From positions 62,001-126,000 of the forward strand of contig NZ_CP013074.1 in NCBI RefSeq assembly GCF_001889305.1: 64,000 nt of DNA, in the 5' to 3' direction. Shown piece after piece: positions 17,006 to 26,215 of this stretch. The stretch's first letter is position 1. The number at the start of each line of letters is the position of its first letter. Position numbers and translations under genes: made by a program. The notes under the pieces were generated by a model that saw only the letters and a program-made list of their open reading frames with translations, had not been told where the DNA came from and did no database searches. The DNA is from Dehalococcoides mccartyi (GTDB lineage: Bacteria; Chloroflexota; Dehalococcoidia; Dehalococcoidales; Dehalococcoidaceae).

Positions 17006-17203
17006 CTATTCGGATTTTTCAGCAGGCTTGGTTTCTTCCTTGGTTTCTACTTCTTCTTTTTCTTCTTCACCGGATGAAGCTTTTCTGAAATTCCTGATAC
17101 CTTTGCCGATAGCATCGCCAACCTGAGGAAGCTTGCCTATACCAAACACCACTACAACCAAAAGAACAATGATAAGTATTTCCATAGGACCGATCTTAGG
17201 CAT
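17006..17203 (-). CDS. tatA: Twin-arginine translocase subunit TatA (second copy)
   Basis: The 65-residue protein is nearly identical to the neighbouring TatA over its first 20 residues ([15 protein letters not shown]), then has the [17 protein letters not shown] hinge and a strongly acidic tail of EEKEE and KEE repeats. It is the first gene of the tat operon, with GGAGG before the ATG and a near-consensus promoter about 85 bases upstream. Two TatA copies suggest tandem duplication. Confidence 0.9.
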   Translation of the reverse strand: MPKIGPMEILIIVLLVVVVFGIGKLPQVGDAIGKGIRNFRKASSGEEEKEEVETKEETKPAEKSE

Positions 17204-17286
17204 GTGTAACCTCCTAAATTAAACCTGAAAATGAGCTTTTGATGAGGCTAATTGCAAGTATAACAAACACTCACAACCAACGTTCT

Positions 17287-17315
17287 ATGATACTCGCTAA
17301 AATTTAGCTTGTCAA
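17287..17315 (-). promoter_or_regulatory. Promoter of the tat operon, with palindromic spacer
   Basis: On the minus strand, TTGACA (17315-17310) and TATCAT (17292-17287) are separated by exactly 17 bp. The spacer itself contains the perfect inverted repeat GCTAAAATTTAGC (17296-17308). Palindromes inside the spacer are a typical binding place for MerR-like activators or simple repressors; which applies is unknown. Confidence 0.7.
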
Positions 17316-17423
17316 ACTACATAAAAAATTAGTTCAAACCCAGCAATGCTCGAAAATTGCGGCTGGCTTAGAGCTTTTTCTTGCTCCCCGGGGCATTTGC
17401 TGAGATAATCATCACAGAGGAAA

Positions 17424-18278
17424 ATGGTGATGAATTTACCCGTTGGAAAACCCGAAAGCAGCTGCTTCGGCACAAAGCGGTTTGGCTGGGGGGAGCGCAC
17501 CTATATAATGGGCATAGTAAATGTCACCACTGACTCATTTTCAGGTGACGGACTGGGTGCCGACCCCAAAGCGGCACTTGAGCAGGCCCGCCGTTTTGCC
17601 AAGGAAGGGGCAGATATACTGGATATCGGCGGTGAAAGTACCCGCCCGGGCAGCCAGCCGGTAAGCATGCGGGAAGAACTGGATAGGGTAATACCGGCGG
17701 TCAGGCTTATTTCCCGAAATCTGGATATACCCGTAAGCGTAGATACCTACCGGTATGAAGTGGCGGAAGAAGCCCTGAAAGCCGGTGCCTGCATAATAAA
17801 TGATGTCTGGGGGTTAAAAAAAGACCCTTCCCTTTTTGAGTTGGCAGCCAAAAGGCCTGCCGGCTGGGTAATAACCTCCAACCAGCGGGAAAACCCGGCA
17901 GAAGATATAATGGCGACAGTCACCCGTGAACTAAGAGAAACTGCCCTGAGGCTGCTTGGCTTGGGTGTACCCGCCCAAAATATTATTATTGACCCCGGGG
18001 TGGGGTTCGGCAAAACTCTGGAGCAGAATCTGGAAATTGTCCGCCGTTTGTCAGAACTGAGATCCCTTAATCTGCCTATACTGCTGGGCACTTCCCGCAA
18101 GTCCCTTATAGGGCAGGTGCTGGACACCCCGCCGGACGAAAGGCTGGAAGGGACGGCCGCCACTGTTGCCCTGGGTATAGGGGGAGGGGCGGATATTGTA
18201 AGGGTGCATGATGTCGCCTATATGAAACGGGTCTGCCGGATGAGCGATGCTGTTATAAGAGGTAAAATATGGAAATAA
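17424..18278 (+). CDS. folP: Dihydropteroate synthase
   Basis: FolP joins the pterin pyrophosphate to p-aminobenzoate in folate synthesis. The 284-residue protein has the hallmarks MGIVNVTTDSFSGDG (about residues 28-42), GADILDIGGESTRPGS (about 58-73) and DPGVGFGKTLEQN (about 190). AGAGG precedes the ATG. It overlaps folK by ten bases and a PTPS-family gene follows, giving a compact folate operon. The divergent tat promoter lies upstream. Confidence 0.95.
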   Translation: MVMNLPVGKPESSCFGTKRFGWGERTYIMGIVNVTTDSFSGDGLGADPKAALEQARRFAKEGADILDIGGESTRPGSQPVSMREELDRVIPAVRLISRNLDIPVSVDTYRYEVAEEALKAGACIINDVWGLKKDPSLFELAAKRPAGWVITSNQRENPAEDIMATVTRELRETALRLLGLGVPAQNIIIDPGVGFGKTLEQNLEIVRRLSELRSLNLPILLGTSRKSLIGQVLDTPPDERLEGTAATVALGIGGGADIVRVHDVAYMKRVCRMSDAVIRGKIWK

Positions 18279-18799
18279 TCTATTTGGGGCTTGGGTCAAA
18301 CACAGGTGACCGGGAAAAATATCTGAAAGATGCCCAGACCCGTCTTTCGGGAAAAATCATTATTAGAGGCCTTTCATCAATATATGAAACCAAACCGCTG
18401 GACTGCCCTCCCCAGCCGGATTTTCTGAATATGGTGATAGAAGCCCATACAGAGCTTTCACCTGAAGACCTTCTGGCGTTTATCCAAAAGGTGGAGACAG
18501 AAATGGGGCGAAGCCCCAACAGCCATAACCAGCCCCGTATAATAGATATAGATATCCTGCTGTATGGACAGAAGCGCTTAAATACTCCCGCCTTGACTAT
18601 ACCTCATCCACGCCTGACTGAAAGAGCTTTTGTAATGCTGCCACTTCTGGAACTGGCAGCTGATTTTATCTATCCGGGCAGCCGCTTGAGCCTGTCAGAC
18701 TTGCTTGAAGAACTGCCGCCCGGCCAGTCTATCCGCCTGTTTTCCCGCCTGCCGCAGGATGGCCCGGATAGGGAAGAAGATGATGAGGAGGACAATTAA
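18269..18799 (+). CDS. folK: 2-amino-4-hydroxy-6-hydroxymethyldihydropteridine diphosphokinase
   Basis: HPPK activates the pterin for FolP. The 176-residue protein starts with the signature IYLGLGSNTGDRE, has ETKPL and the RIIDIDILLYG motif near residue 90-100, and IPHPRLTERAFVMLPLLELA towards the end. The start overlaps folP by ten bases and its stop overlaps the next gene's ATG by one base, so all three are coupled. The acidic C-terminal tail (REEDDEEDN) is an odd but harmless extension. Confidence 0.95.
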   Translation: MEIIYLGLGSNTGDREKYLKDAQTRLSGKIIIRGLSSIYETKPLDCPPQPDFLNMVIEAHTELSPEDLLAFIQKVETEMGRSPNSHNQPRIIDIDILLYGQKRLNTPALTIPHPRLTERAFVMLPLLELAADFIYPGSRLSLSDLLEELPPGQSIRLFSRLPQDGPDREEDDEEDN

Positions 18800-19170
18800 T
18801 GTATTACCTGAGCGTAAAAAGGCATTTTGAAGCCGCCCATTTCCTCAGGGGATATAAAGGCAAGTGTGAAAACCTGCACGGCCACCGCTATGAAGCAGCC
18901 CTGAAGGTAAGGGTAAGCAAACTGGACGAATGCGGTATGGGGGTTGATTTCAAGTTGCTCAAAACCAGTCTGAGTGAGGTTTTGCAAAGCTACGACCATA
19001 CCTGCCTGAATGACTTGACACCCTTTGACAGCCAAAATCCCTCAGCTGAAAATATAGCCAAAGATATATATAACAGACTCAAACCGGTTATCACCAAGAA
19101 TGGCGCAGAGCTTTATGGGGTAGAGGTCTGGGAATCACCGGACAGTTCTGTGCTGTACCAGCCTGACTAA
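18799..19170 (+). CDS. 6-pyruvoyltetrahydropterin synthase/QueD family protein, CExxHGH type
   Basis: The 123-residue protein has the zinc histidines H14, H27 and H29 and the active-site motif C23-E24-N-L-H-G-H29. QueD enzymes carry CxxxHGH, and PTPS-III proteins, which make the FolK substrate in organisms lacking FolB, carry ExxHGH; having both is the mark of proteins reported to serve both queuosine and folate pathways. Its position directly behind folP and folK, translationally coupled, favours a role in folate synthesis in place of dihydroneopterin aldolase. The stop-start junction is TAATG. Confidence 0.85.
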   Translation: MYYLSVKRHFEAAHFLRGYKGKCENLHGHRYEAALKVRVSKLDECGMGVDFKLLKTSLSEVLQSYDHTCLNDLTPFDSQNPSAENIAKDIYNRLKPVITKNGAELYGVEVWESPDSSVLYQPD

Positions 19171-19242
19171 CCCCACCCTTGACTAAAGGTCTGGACAAGA
19201 CCGTTTTCACGCACGCCAAAGGGCTGAAAAGTCAAGGGCTTA

Positions 19243-19271
19243 TTGTAGAATAACTTACTATATGCTATCAT
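19243..19271 (+). promoter_or_regulatory. Possible recA promoter
   Basis: TTGTAG (19243-19248) and TATCAT (19266-19271) are 17 bp apart, just ahead of recA. No GAAC-N4-GTTC box like the one at lexA is present in the 120 bases upstream of recA. Confidence 0.4.
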
Positions 19272-19293
19272 TTTGACTAGAAAACGAGGCGAA

Positions 19294-20307
19294 ATGACCA
19301 CGGAAAAAGATAAGGCACTGGAACTCACTGTCGGTATAATAGAAAAACGTTTTGGCAAGGGTTCAATAATGAAACTGAGTGACCCTTCCTTCCGGCAAAC
19401 AGTTGAGTTCATCCCTACAAGTTCACTGGCACTTGATATTGCCCTGGGCGTTGGCGGAATTCCCAGAGGACGGATAGCTGAAATATTCGGCCCTGAAGGC
19501 TCCGGCAAGACTACTCTTGCCCAGCATATTATTGCCCAAGCCCAAAAAATGGGCGAAAAAGCCGCCTATATAGACGTGGAACATGCCCTTGATCCTAAAT
19601 ACGCTTCAACCTGCGGGGTTAATCTGGATGAGCTTTTAATATCTCAGCCGGATACCGGTGAGGAAGCGCTTGGTATTGCCGAAGAGTTGGTGAGAAGCAC
19701 CGCCATAGGGGTTATAGTGATTGACAGTGTGGCAGCGCTGGTACCCAAAGCCGAAATAGAAGGCGACATGGGTGACTCACATGTAGGTTTGCAGGCCAGA
19801 CTTATGTCTCAGGCACTGCGGAAATTGACCTCTTCCATCGGGCAAACCAGAACGGCCGTTATCTTTATAAACCAGTTGAGAGAAAAAGTGGGTGTCATGT
19901 TCGGCAATCCCGAAGTCACCCCCGGCGGCCGGGCGCTTAAATTTTACAGTTCGGTGCGTATAGATCTAAGGCGCATAGAAACCATCAAGCAGGGCACCAT
20001 AGCAGTTGGTACACGCGTAAGAGCCAAAGTGGTAAAAAACAAGGTTGCTCCTCCTTTCAGGACAGCCGAGTTTGATATCATGTTTGACTCTGGTATCAGC
20101 CGCGAGGGCAACCTTATTGATTTGGGCGTAACCAGTGAAGTTATAAGGAAAGCAGGGGCTTTCTTTTCCTACGGTGACATTCGCCTGGGGCAAGGCAGAG
20201 AGAGCGCCAAAAACTATCTGGCGGCAAATCCAGATCTGGCGCAGGAAATTGAAGAAAAAATACGTGCCTCAGCAGTCACCCTTTGCAGTATTGGCGATGG
20301 CGATTAA
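19294..20307 (+). CDS. recA: Recombinase RecA
   Basis: RecA polymerises on single-stranded DNA for strand exchange and triggers LexA self-cleavage. The 337-residue protein has the Walker [10 protein letters not shown] near residue 65, EHALDPKYA, the Walker [13 protein letters not shown], the loop L1 region ([21 protein letters not shown], abbreviated) and [22 protein letters not shown] use the ATG at 19294 behind ACGAGG; an upstream TTG at 19273 has no site. recX follows, as in many bacteria. Confidence 0.97.
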   Translation: MTTEKDKALELTVGIIEKRFGKGSIMKLSDPSFRQTVEFIPTSSLALDIALGVGGIPRGRIAEIFGPEGSGKTTLAQHIIAQAQKMGEKAAYIDVEHALDPKYASTCGVNLDELLISQPDTGEEALGIAEELVRSTAIGVIVIDSVAALVPKAEIEGDMGDSHVGLQARLMSQALRKLTSSIGQTRTAVIFINQLREKVGVMFGNPEVTPGGRALKFYSSVRIDLRRIETIKQGTIAVGTRVRAKVVKNKVAPPFRTAEFDIMFDSGISREGNLIDLGVTSEVIRKAGAFFSYGDIRLGQGRESAKNYLAANPDLAQEIEEKIRASAVTLCSIGDGD

Positions 20308-20395
20308 TCCCTAGCTTTACGTAAAAAGGCAGTCGGTTTGTATTTTGGGGCTGAGGCAGAATATGTCTCGGCTTTGTCTTTTTTTGGGGGATTAT

Positions 20396-21040
20396 ATGCC
20401 AAGCATAACGGCAATAAGAAAAACCCGAGGTACTAACCAGAGGTGCAAAATATCTCTGGACAACAAGGATTTCTTCAGTCTGTCTCATAGTGTGTGTGAA
20501 AGGGAAGGCCTGAAAATAGGTCAGGAACTGAGCTTAAGTCAGATTGAAACTCTGAAGCTCATAGATAATTGCCAAAGCTGCTATGAGGCAGCCATGGGCT
20601 ATTTATCTTATCGCCCGCGCAGCCAGTCTGAACTGGCCCAAAAACTGGTGCGGCGGGGGTTTAGCAGTCATGATATTGATTCCATACTAGCCAAGCTGAA
20701 AGAACAAGGATTGGTAAATGACCAGGCTTTCGCCCAGTTCTGGAATGACAACCGCCAATCATTCCGTCCCCGCAGCCGCAGCTTGACTTCACTGGAACTC
20801 AAGAGAAAGGGTGTATCCAGCGAGATAATTGAAAACGTGGTAAGCACAGTTGATGAATTGGACAGTGCTTACAGGGCAGCCATAACCAAGGTGAAAACCC
20901 TGCCCAAAGATAATTACCACCTGTTCCGCCAGCGCCTCAGCCAGTATTTGCTGCGCCGCGGATTCGGTTATGAGGTAATTAACCGCACCGTTTCCCGTCT
21001 GTGGGATGAATATGGAAACGGCTCAACAGACGAATTTTAG
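20396..21040 (+). CDS. recX: Regulatory protein RecX
   Basis: RecX binds and restrains RecA filaments. The 214-residue protein consists of repeated three-helix modules with the hallmarks YLSYRPRSQSELAQKLVRRGF (abbreviated), LVNDQAFAQFWND, and LLRRGFGYEVI. The ATG at 20396 is behind a GGGGG stretch; a longer reading from 20345 has no site. It lies about 90 bases after recA on the same strand and is probably read through from it. Confidence 0.9.
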   Translation: MPSITAIRKTRGTNQRCKISLDNKDFFSLSHSVCEREGLKIGQELSLSQIETLKLIDNCQSCYEAAMGYLSYRPRSQSELAQKLVRRGFSSHDIDSILAKLKEQGLVNDQAFAQFWNDNRQSFRPRSRSLTSLELKRKGVSSEIIENVVSTVDELDSAYRAAITKVKTLPKDNYHLFRQRLSQYLLRRGFGYEVINRTVSRLWDEYGNGSTDEF

Positions 21041-21108
21041 GTCTTAGATAGTCACGGCTCTCTGATACCCCCGTTGAAGAGAGCTTCTAAAGAAAGGGGT
21101 TTACATAT

Positions 21109-22692
21109 ATGTTTGAGTTTTTCATGGAGACAGCGCCGACAACAACTACCGGCCTGCCTTTGTCTGCCATTCTGGCAATCTTTTTTAGTTTTATTATAGG
21201 TATTGTATTCGGCGGCATGGCCCTTTTTGTATTCAGGGGCTTTATAATGAACCGCCAGCTCCGCATCGCCCAGCGAAAAGCAACCAAAATGCTGGCTGAC
21301 TCTAAAACGGAAGCTAAAGATGTGCTGGTGGAAGCCAAACACGAAGCGGACAAGGTCCGCAATTCCGCCGAGTCTGAGCTTAAAGAACGCCGTTCTGAAC
21401 TGGCTAAACAGGAAAACCGGGTTATGCAGAAGACCGAAGCCCTGGACCGTAAGCTTGAAAATCTTGAACAGCGCGAACAGTCTTTGACCAACCGGGAAAA
21501 AAGTATTGACGAAACCCAGTCTCAGATTGAAGAAATACGCACAGCCGAACTGAAACGTCTGGAAGAAGTGGCCAACATGACTACTGAGCAGGCCAAATCA
21601 AGTCTGCTTGAAATGCTGGAAGGTGAAATGCAGCAGGAGACCTCCCGCCGCCTGCGTGAGTGGGAGATAAAAATAAAAGCCGAAGCAGATGAAAAAGCCC
21701 GCGAAGTTGTTTCCCAGGCTATCCAGCGTTGTGCCTCTGATGTAGTTACCGAAACTACCACCAATGTCGTACCCTTGCCAAGCGATGAAATGAAGGGCAG
21801 GCTGATTGGCCGCGAAGGCCGCAATATACGGGCTCTGGAGCAGGCCACCGGCGTAGACCTAATTATAGATGACACTCCGGAGGCAGTTACTATCTCCAGT
21901 TTTGACCCGGTAAGGCGTGAAGTTGCCAGACAGGCACTTTCAAAACTTATCATCGACGGGCGTATTCATCCGGCCCGTATTGAAGAAGTGGTAACCAAAG
22001 CCAAAGAGGAAGTAGAAGCCGCTATGATAGCTTCCGGCGAACAGGCCGCTTATCAGGCAGGCGTTCACGGACTGCGGCCCGAAATAATCAAAGTAATGGG
22101 ACGGCTGAAATACCGCACCAGTTACGGACAGAATGTTCTTCAGCACAGTATAGAGGTAGCCCAGATGTCCGGTATGATAGGCAGCGAGTTGGGTGTAAAT
22201 GTTACCCTTGCCAGACGGGCCGGCTTCCTGCATGACATAGGCAAAGCGGTTGACCGTGACGTGGAAGGCACCCATACCCAGATAGGTGCGGATATGGTTA
22301 AACAGTGGGAAAAATCACCCGAGGTTATCAAGGGTGTGGCTGAACACCATTTTGACACTCCCACTGTCTCCATCTGGGGTTTTATAGTATCCGCCGCAGA
22401 CGCCATTTCTTCGGCCAGACCCGGCGCCCGCCGCGAATCACTGGAAAACTATATCAAACGCCTCAAGGCCCTCGAAGAAATTGCCGACAGCTTCAAAGGG
22501 GTTGAAAAATCCTTTGCCATACAGGCCGGGCGCGAAGTGCGCATCATGGTTAAACCTGACGAGATTGATGACCTGGGTGCTATGCGGCTGGCCAGAGATA
22601 TTGTCAAGAAGATTGAAGACGGGCTGGAGTACCCCGGACAGATTAAGGTTACCGTTATCCGGGAAACCAGGTCCGTAGACTTTGCCAAGTAA
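21109..22692 (+). CDS. rny: Ribonuclease Y
   Basis: RNase Y is a membrane-anchored endoribonuclease that starts mRNA decay. The 527-residue protein has a membrane helix at about residues 17-45, a long charged coiled coil (about 50-200), a KH domain ([21 protein letters not shown], abbreviated) and an HD domain with [10 protein letters not shown]. Length and order match the family. AAAGGGG precedes the ATG. It sits in the common recA-recX-rny-ymdB arrangement. Confidence 0.96.
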   Translation: MFEFFMETAPTTTTGLPLSAILAIFFSFIIGIVFGGMALFVFRGFIMNRQLRIAQRKATKMLADSKTEAKDVLVEAKHEADKVRNSAESELKERRSELAKQENRVMQKTEALDRKLENLEQREQSLTNREKSIDETQSQIEEIRTAELKRLEEVANMTTEQAKSSLLEMLEGEMQQETSRRLREWEIKIKAEADEKAREVVSQAIQRCASDVVTETTTNVVPLPSDEMKGRLIGREGRNIRALEQATGVDLIIDDTPEAVTISSFDPVRREVARQALSKLIIDGRIHPARIEEVVTKAKEEVEAAMIASGEQAAYQAGVHGLRPEIIKVMGRLKYRTSYGQNVLQHSIEVAQMSGMIGSELGVNVTLARRAGFLHDIGKAVDRDVEGTHTQIGADMVKQWEKSPEVIKGVAEHHFDTPTVSIWGFIVSAADAISSARPGARRESLENYIKRLKALEEIADSFKGVEKSFAIQAGREVRIMVKPDEIDDLGAMRLARDIVKKIEDGLEYPGQIKVTVIRETRSVDFAK

Positions 22693-22703
22693 AGCGGGTA
22701 GTG

Positions 22704-23474
22704 ATGAAAATACTGGTAATCGGTGATGTTATCGGCAAGCCGGGGCGGGATGCCCTGCGGGATATCTTGCCGGGGCTGAAACAGGAATACAAGATAGACT
22801 TCACCATTATAAACGGAGAAAATACGGCCGGGGGGATTGGCATAACCCCGGCCACTGCCCAAGACCTTATTTCGGCCGGGGCAGACGTAATCACCACCGG
22901 CAACCACGTCTGGAAGCACCGTGACATAGCCACGGTAATGGAGGATGAGAGCCTGCCGGTTATCCGCCCCTTAAACTACCCTCCGGGCGTACCCGGACAG
23001 GGTTATGTCCTTAAAGACAAGGTTTTAGTGGTAAACCTAATGGGGCGTACCTTTATGTACGATATAGACTGCCCATTCCGCAGTATTGATGCTTTGCTTT
23101 CCAAGCTGAATTTCAAACCGTCCGCTATTATTGTAGATTTCCATGCGGAAGCCACCTCAGAAAAAATGGCCCTGGGCTTTTATCTGGACGGACGGGTAAG
23201 TGCCGTTCTTGGCACCCATACCCATGTGGCCACCTGTGATACCCGTTTGCTGCCTAAAAACACCGCCTATGTCAGCGATATAGGCATGGTAGGACCTATT
23301 GATTCCATAATAGGGGACGAACCGGATTCGGTTATCCAGCGTTTCCTGACCGGCATACCCGGCCGCCTGAGTGTAGCCCAGGGCAGGGTGATGCTGAATG
23401 CCGTAGTAGTCACCGTCAATACCAAAACCGGACTGTCCACAGGTATAGAACGCATTTACCGGGAGATAAGCTAG
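22704..23474 (+). CDS. YmdB-family metallophosphoesterase
   Basis: The 256-residue protein has the dinuclear metal motifs GDVIGKPGR (residues 6-14), NGENTAGG, TTGNHVWKH, DFHAEATSEK and GTHTHVATCD, with which B. subtilis YmdB hydrolyses 2',3'-cyclic nucleotides. YmdB is commonly encoded beside rny, as here (11 bases). I prefer the ATG at 22704 to the GTG three bases earlier. Its cellular role in this lineage is unknown, but a partnership with RNase Y in RNA turnover is reasonable. Confidence 0.92.
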   Translation: MKILVIGDVIGKPGRDALRDILPGLKQEYKIDFTIINGENTAGGIGITPATAQDLISAGADVITTGNHVWKHRDIATVMEDESLPVIRPLNYPPGVPGQGYVLKDKVLVVNLMGRTFMYDIDCPFRSIDALLSKLNFKPSAIIVDFHAEATSEKMALGFYLDGRVSAVLGTHTHVATCDTRLLPKNTAYVSDIGMVGPIDSIIGDEPDSVIQRFLTGIPGRLSVAQGRVMLNAVVVTVNTKTGLSTGIERIYREIS

Positions 23475-23476
23475 AA

Positions 23477-24340
23477 ATGTCTTCCAAAGTAGACCTGCAT
23501 ATTCACACCACCGTTTCAGACGGTGTCCACTCACCAGAGAATATTGTTGCCAAAGCCGCCAAAGTTAATATGGAGTATATTGCCATATGTGACCATGATA
23601 ATCTGGGCGGGGTTGGCATTGCCTTAGAAGCTGCCCGGAAGTACCCCAAACTAAGGGTCATACCCGGCGTAGAGATAAGCACCGACTACAGCGGCGGGGA
23701 TGTCCATATTCTGGGGTACTTTGTAGATTACAAGGACCCTTTTCTGAATGAGACTCTGACCGAAATGCGCCGCTCCAGAGTGGAACGCGCCCGTGATATG
23801 GTAATAAAACTTAACGGCCTGGGTATGGAAATAAGCTGGCAGAGGGTTTCGGAAATTGCCGGCGAAGGCACGGTGGGGCGTCCGCATATTGCCGCTGCTA
23901 TGCTTGAAAAAGGCTATATCCAGAACATGGGCGAGGCTTTTGACAAGTTCATAGGGCGGGGAGGGCCTGCCTATGTAGAGCGGATAAAAATGAGCCCCGA
24001 AGAGGCGGTTCATCTGGTACTTTCCTGCGGGGGCATACCGGTCATGGCTCACCCCCTGACTATAATGGACCACGAACCCATGGTGGAACGGCTGGTAAAG
24101 GCCGGGCTGCTGGGCCTTGAATGCCACTACGGGGGTTTCAACCCCCAGCAGATAGACGGGCTGGTAAAGCTGGCAGCCAAACACAACCTGCTCACTACCG
24201 GCGGCAGCGATTACCACGGTCTGGACGAACTTACTGAAACACCCATCGGCGAGGCGGAAGTACCCATGCAGGATGCCAAAAAGCTGATTGCCAAGGCCCG
24301 CCAAATAAAGGCCAAAGGGCTGGCGGAGGATATGGAATGA
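23477..24340 (+). CDS. PHP-domain metal-dependent phosphoesterase
   Basis: The 287-residue protein opens with the PHP motif DLHIHTTVSDGVHSPE, followed by ICDHDN (about residue 37), a third motif VIPGVEIST and later MAHPLT and GGSDYHG. This matches the TrpH/YciV (RNase AM / nucleoside 3',5'-bisphosphate phosphatase) group. It begins two bases after the ymdB stop and overlaps plsY by four bases. The rny-ymdB-PHP order suggests an RNA or nucleotide degradation cluster. Confidence 0.88.
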   Translation: MSSKVDLHIHTTVSDGVHSPENIVAKAAKVNMEYIAICDHDNLGGVGIALEAARKYPKLRVIPGVEISTDYSGGDVHILGYFVDYKDPFLNETLTEMRRSRVERARDMVIKLNGLGMEISWQRVSEIAGEGTVGRPHIAAAMLEKGYIQNMGEAFDKFIGRGGPAYVERIKMSPEEAVHLVLSCGGIPVMAHPLTIMDHEPMVERLVKAGLLGLECHYGGFNPQQIDGLVKLAAKHNLLTTGGSDYHGLDELTETPIGEAEVPMQDAKKLIAKARQIKAKGLAEDME

Positions 24341-25035
24341 GCCTTGTATTTATAATCATGGCTATAGCCGGTTATCTGGTAGGGGCTATCCCCATGGCCT
24401 ACCTGCTTTCCCGCTGGCGCAGGGGTATAGATATACGCCGTTACGGCAGCGGCAATGTGGGAGCTTCCAATGTGATTACTACTGCCGGCAAGAGACTCGG
24501 TCTGGCCGTTTTTGTGTTTGATGTTTCAAAAGGGGCTGTTATGATACTCATGGCCGGCTCTTTTGGGCTGGCACTCTGGCAGCAAATAATAGTCGGCCTG
24601 TTTACCATTGCCGGGCACAACTGGCCGGTCTTTCTCCGTTTTAATGGAGGGAGAGGTATTGCCACCTCTTTGGGAGTAGCTCTGGTGATGGCACCGGTTC
24701 CGGCCTTAATAGCTTTGGGAACAGCACTTGCCTTCGGCTTTTTCAAAAAAATGGCTCCTGGGGTGTTTCTGGGGGTAGGGGCATTGCCGTTTATGTCCGG
24801 GTATTTTTACGAATTCTTTGGAGTACGGGAATACCAGACCATTACCTGGGGTTTCATAGGTATTTTTTTTATTATGATTGCCCGCCGCCTGATGGCACCT
24901 GACAGTGAATACTCGCATACCGTTTCCAAAGCCGAACTGGTATTTAACCGCATTTTTCTTGACCGGGATATTAGAAACCGCTCTGTCTGGATAAACCGGA
25001 ATTCTTCTGTTGCTGAAGAAAGCCCTGGCGCTTAA
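24337..25035 (+). CDS. plsY: Acyl-phosphate:glycerol-3-phosphate acyltransferase
   Basis: PlsY starts phospholipid synthesis by acylating glycerol-3-phosphate. The 232-residue membrane protein has five or more hydrophobic segments and the three PlsY motifs: GSGNVGASNV (about residue 37-46), HNWPVFLRFNGGRG (about 92-105) and the MAPVPALIA region, with a polar C-terminal tail of about 40 residues. It overlaps the PHP gene by four bases. A second plsY is at 60836-61474, so the two may have different acyl substrates or control. Confidence 0.93.
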   Translation: MSLVFIIMAIAGYLVGAIPMAYLLSRWRRGIDIRRYGSGNVGASNVITTAGKRLGLAVFVFDVSKGAVMILMAGSFGLALWQQIIVGLFTIAGHNWPVFLRFNGGRGIATSLGVALVMAPVPALIALGTALAFGFFKKMAPGVFLGVGALPFMSGYFYEFFGVREYQTITWGFIGIFFIMIARRLMAPDSEYSHTVSKAELVFNRIFLDRDIRNRSVWINRNSSVAEESPGA

Positions 25036-25064
25036 TAATCGCGGGCTTCAACTGCAGAGAAAAT

Positions 25065-25736
25065 TTATCCGCTGGAGCTAAATTTACAGACAGCTTTTAG
25101 TACACACCCTTTGCAAACAGGCTTGACCCTGCAATGCTCTTTGGCGTGCCTGACTATGAGAGCATGGTATTCGTTATAAAGAGCGGCATCAGCGGCCAGA
25201 TTTGACGTAAAAAGCCCTTGAAGACGGTCATAGCCAGCTTCCTTTTCCGCCAGACCCAAACGGCTGAAAATCCTTCGGGTATAAGCATCTATAACAAAAA
25301 CGGGTTTCCCGCAGGCATATAAAAGAATGGAGTCTGCTGTTTCCTCACCTACACCCCACACTCCCAGAAGTTCCTTGCGAAGAGTAGTGCCATCTGAATA
25401 TGGCAGTTTATCAGCCTGTCCGCTATAACTGGCCTGAAGCCAAGCTGATAAGGCTTTCAGTTTACGGGCTTTTACATTAAAGTAACCTGATGAACGGATA
25501 GCTTCGGCCAGATAGTATTCATCTGCCTCCAATATAGCTTCCGGTGAGAGCAGGTCAGCCGCTTTTAATCTTGAAATGGCTTTTTCTACATTTGTCCAGG
25601 CGGCACTCTGGGTAAGTACTGCACCCGCCATCATCTCAAAGCGGCTTTCAGCCGGCCACCAATGCTGAGGGCCGTATTTTTTTAACAGACAGCGGTATAT
25701 ATCAGTAAGACTTGGGGTTAAACTGGCTTGATCCAA
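25065..25736 (-). CDS. Endonuclease III-like HhH-GPD DNA glycosylase with Fe-S cluster
   Basis: The 223-residue protein belongs to the HhH-GPD superfamily: ILTQ-like AVLTQSAAWTNVEKAI (39-54), helix-hairpin-helix LLGVWGVGEETADSILLY (123-140), catalytic D150 in VIDAYTRR, and a cluster loop C202-x5-C208-x2-C211-x5-C217. The lysine that makes endonuclease III a lyase aligns to E132, so this should be a monofunctional glycosylase, closer to the MagIII/COG2231 group acting on alkylated bases. It overlaps the TrmO-like gene by 19 bases. Confidence 0.85.
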   Translation of the reverse strand: MDQASLTPSLTDIYRCLLKKYGPQHWWPAESRFEMMAGAVLTQSAAWTNVEKAISRLKAADLLSPEAILEADEYYLAEAIRSSGYFNVKARKLKALSAWLQASYSGQADKLPYSDGTTLRKELLGVWGVGEETADSILLYACGKPVFVIDAYTRRIFSRLGLAEKEAGYDRLQGLFTSNLAADAALYNEYHALIVRHAKEHCRVKPVCKGCVLKAVCKFSSSG

Positions 25737-26161
25737 GGTGCTATCATCGCCTCTTTATCAGAATCATAATCCATTATAAAAGGTTTGATATCTAAAACCG
25801 GCGTACCGTTTATGGCATCCAGCCCTTTGACTTTAAGTACATTGCCTTTATGCTCAAGCAGTCTGACCAGCGTCTTAGCGATAGGATTCGGGCGGAAGGG
25901 AGAGCGGCTGGCAAAAACTCCTATTTTACCGAATTCCTTTTGACCTCTGGGATAAACAAGGAGTGTCATACCCTCGGGCTGTGACTGATGGGGAGACCAA
26001 ATAATATTAAGGTGGGAAAATTCCTCTATACGCTCAAGTCCCTCAGCCAATTCCAGATTTATATGTATTTCCGAAACCACATCCCCCCATTTAAAAGTCT
26101 GGGCAGGCTTTGCGGTAATAGTATTTACAATAGTGCCTACAGGTCTCATTTGTATATTCAT
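25718..26161 (-). CDS. TrmO/TsaA-family tRNA methyltransferase-like protein
   Basis: The 147-residue protein is a beta-barrel of the YaeB/TsaA family (E. coli TrmO N6-methylates t6A37 in tRNA-Thr). Hallmarks are PVGTIVN near the start, the IWSPHQS region, and FASRSPFRPNPIAKTLVRLL near residue 90-108. The ATG at 26161 follows GGAGGGTAAG; an in-frame TTG upstream overlaps the site. It overlaps the glycosylase gene. It is shorter than E. coli TrmO and lacks its C-terminal domain. Confidence 0.85.
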   Translation of the reverse strand: MNIQMRPVGTIVNTITAKPAQTFKWGDVVSEIHINLELAEGLERIEEFSHLNIIWSPHQSQPEGMTLLVYPRGQKEFGKIGVFASRSPFRPNPIAKTLVRLLEHKGNVLKVKGLDAINGTPVLDIKPFIMDYDSDKEAMIAPWIKPV

Positions 26162-26176
26162 CTTACCCTCCAAATG

Positions 26177-26203
26177 AAAAAGGGGATTTAAAATCCCCTT
26201 TTT
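26177..26203. terminator. Terminator between Re-citrate synthase and trmO-like genes
   Basis: AAAAAGGGGATTT and AAATCCCCTTTTT pair with a one-base centre, giving a strong symmetric hairpin with T runs on both strands. It ends the 27463-26216 transcript. Confidence 0.75.
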
Positions 26204-26215
26204 AAATCCGGCTTT

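Noticed and set aside
19171-19293. SOS box ahead of recA
   Set aside because: No GAAC-N4-GTTC or close variant is present in this stretch.
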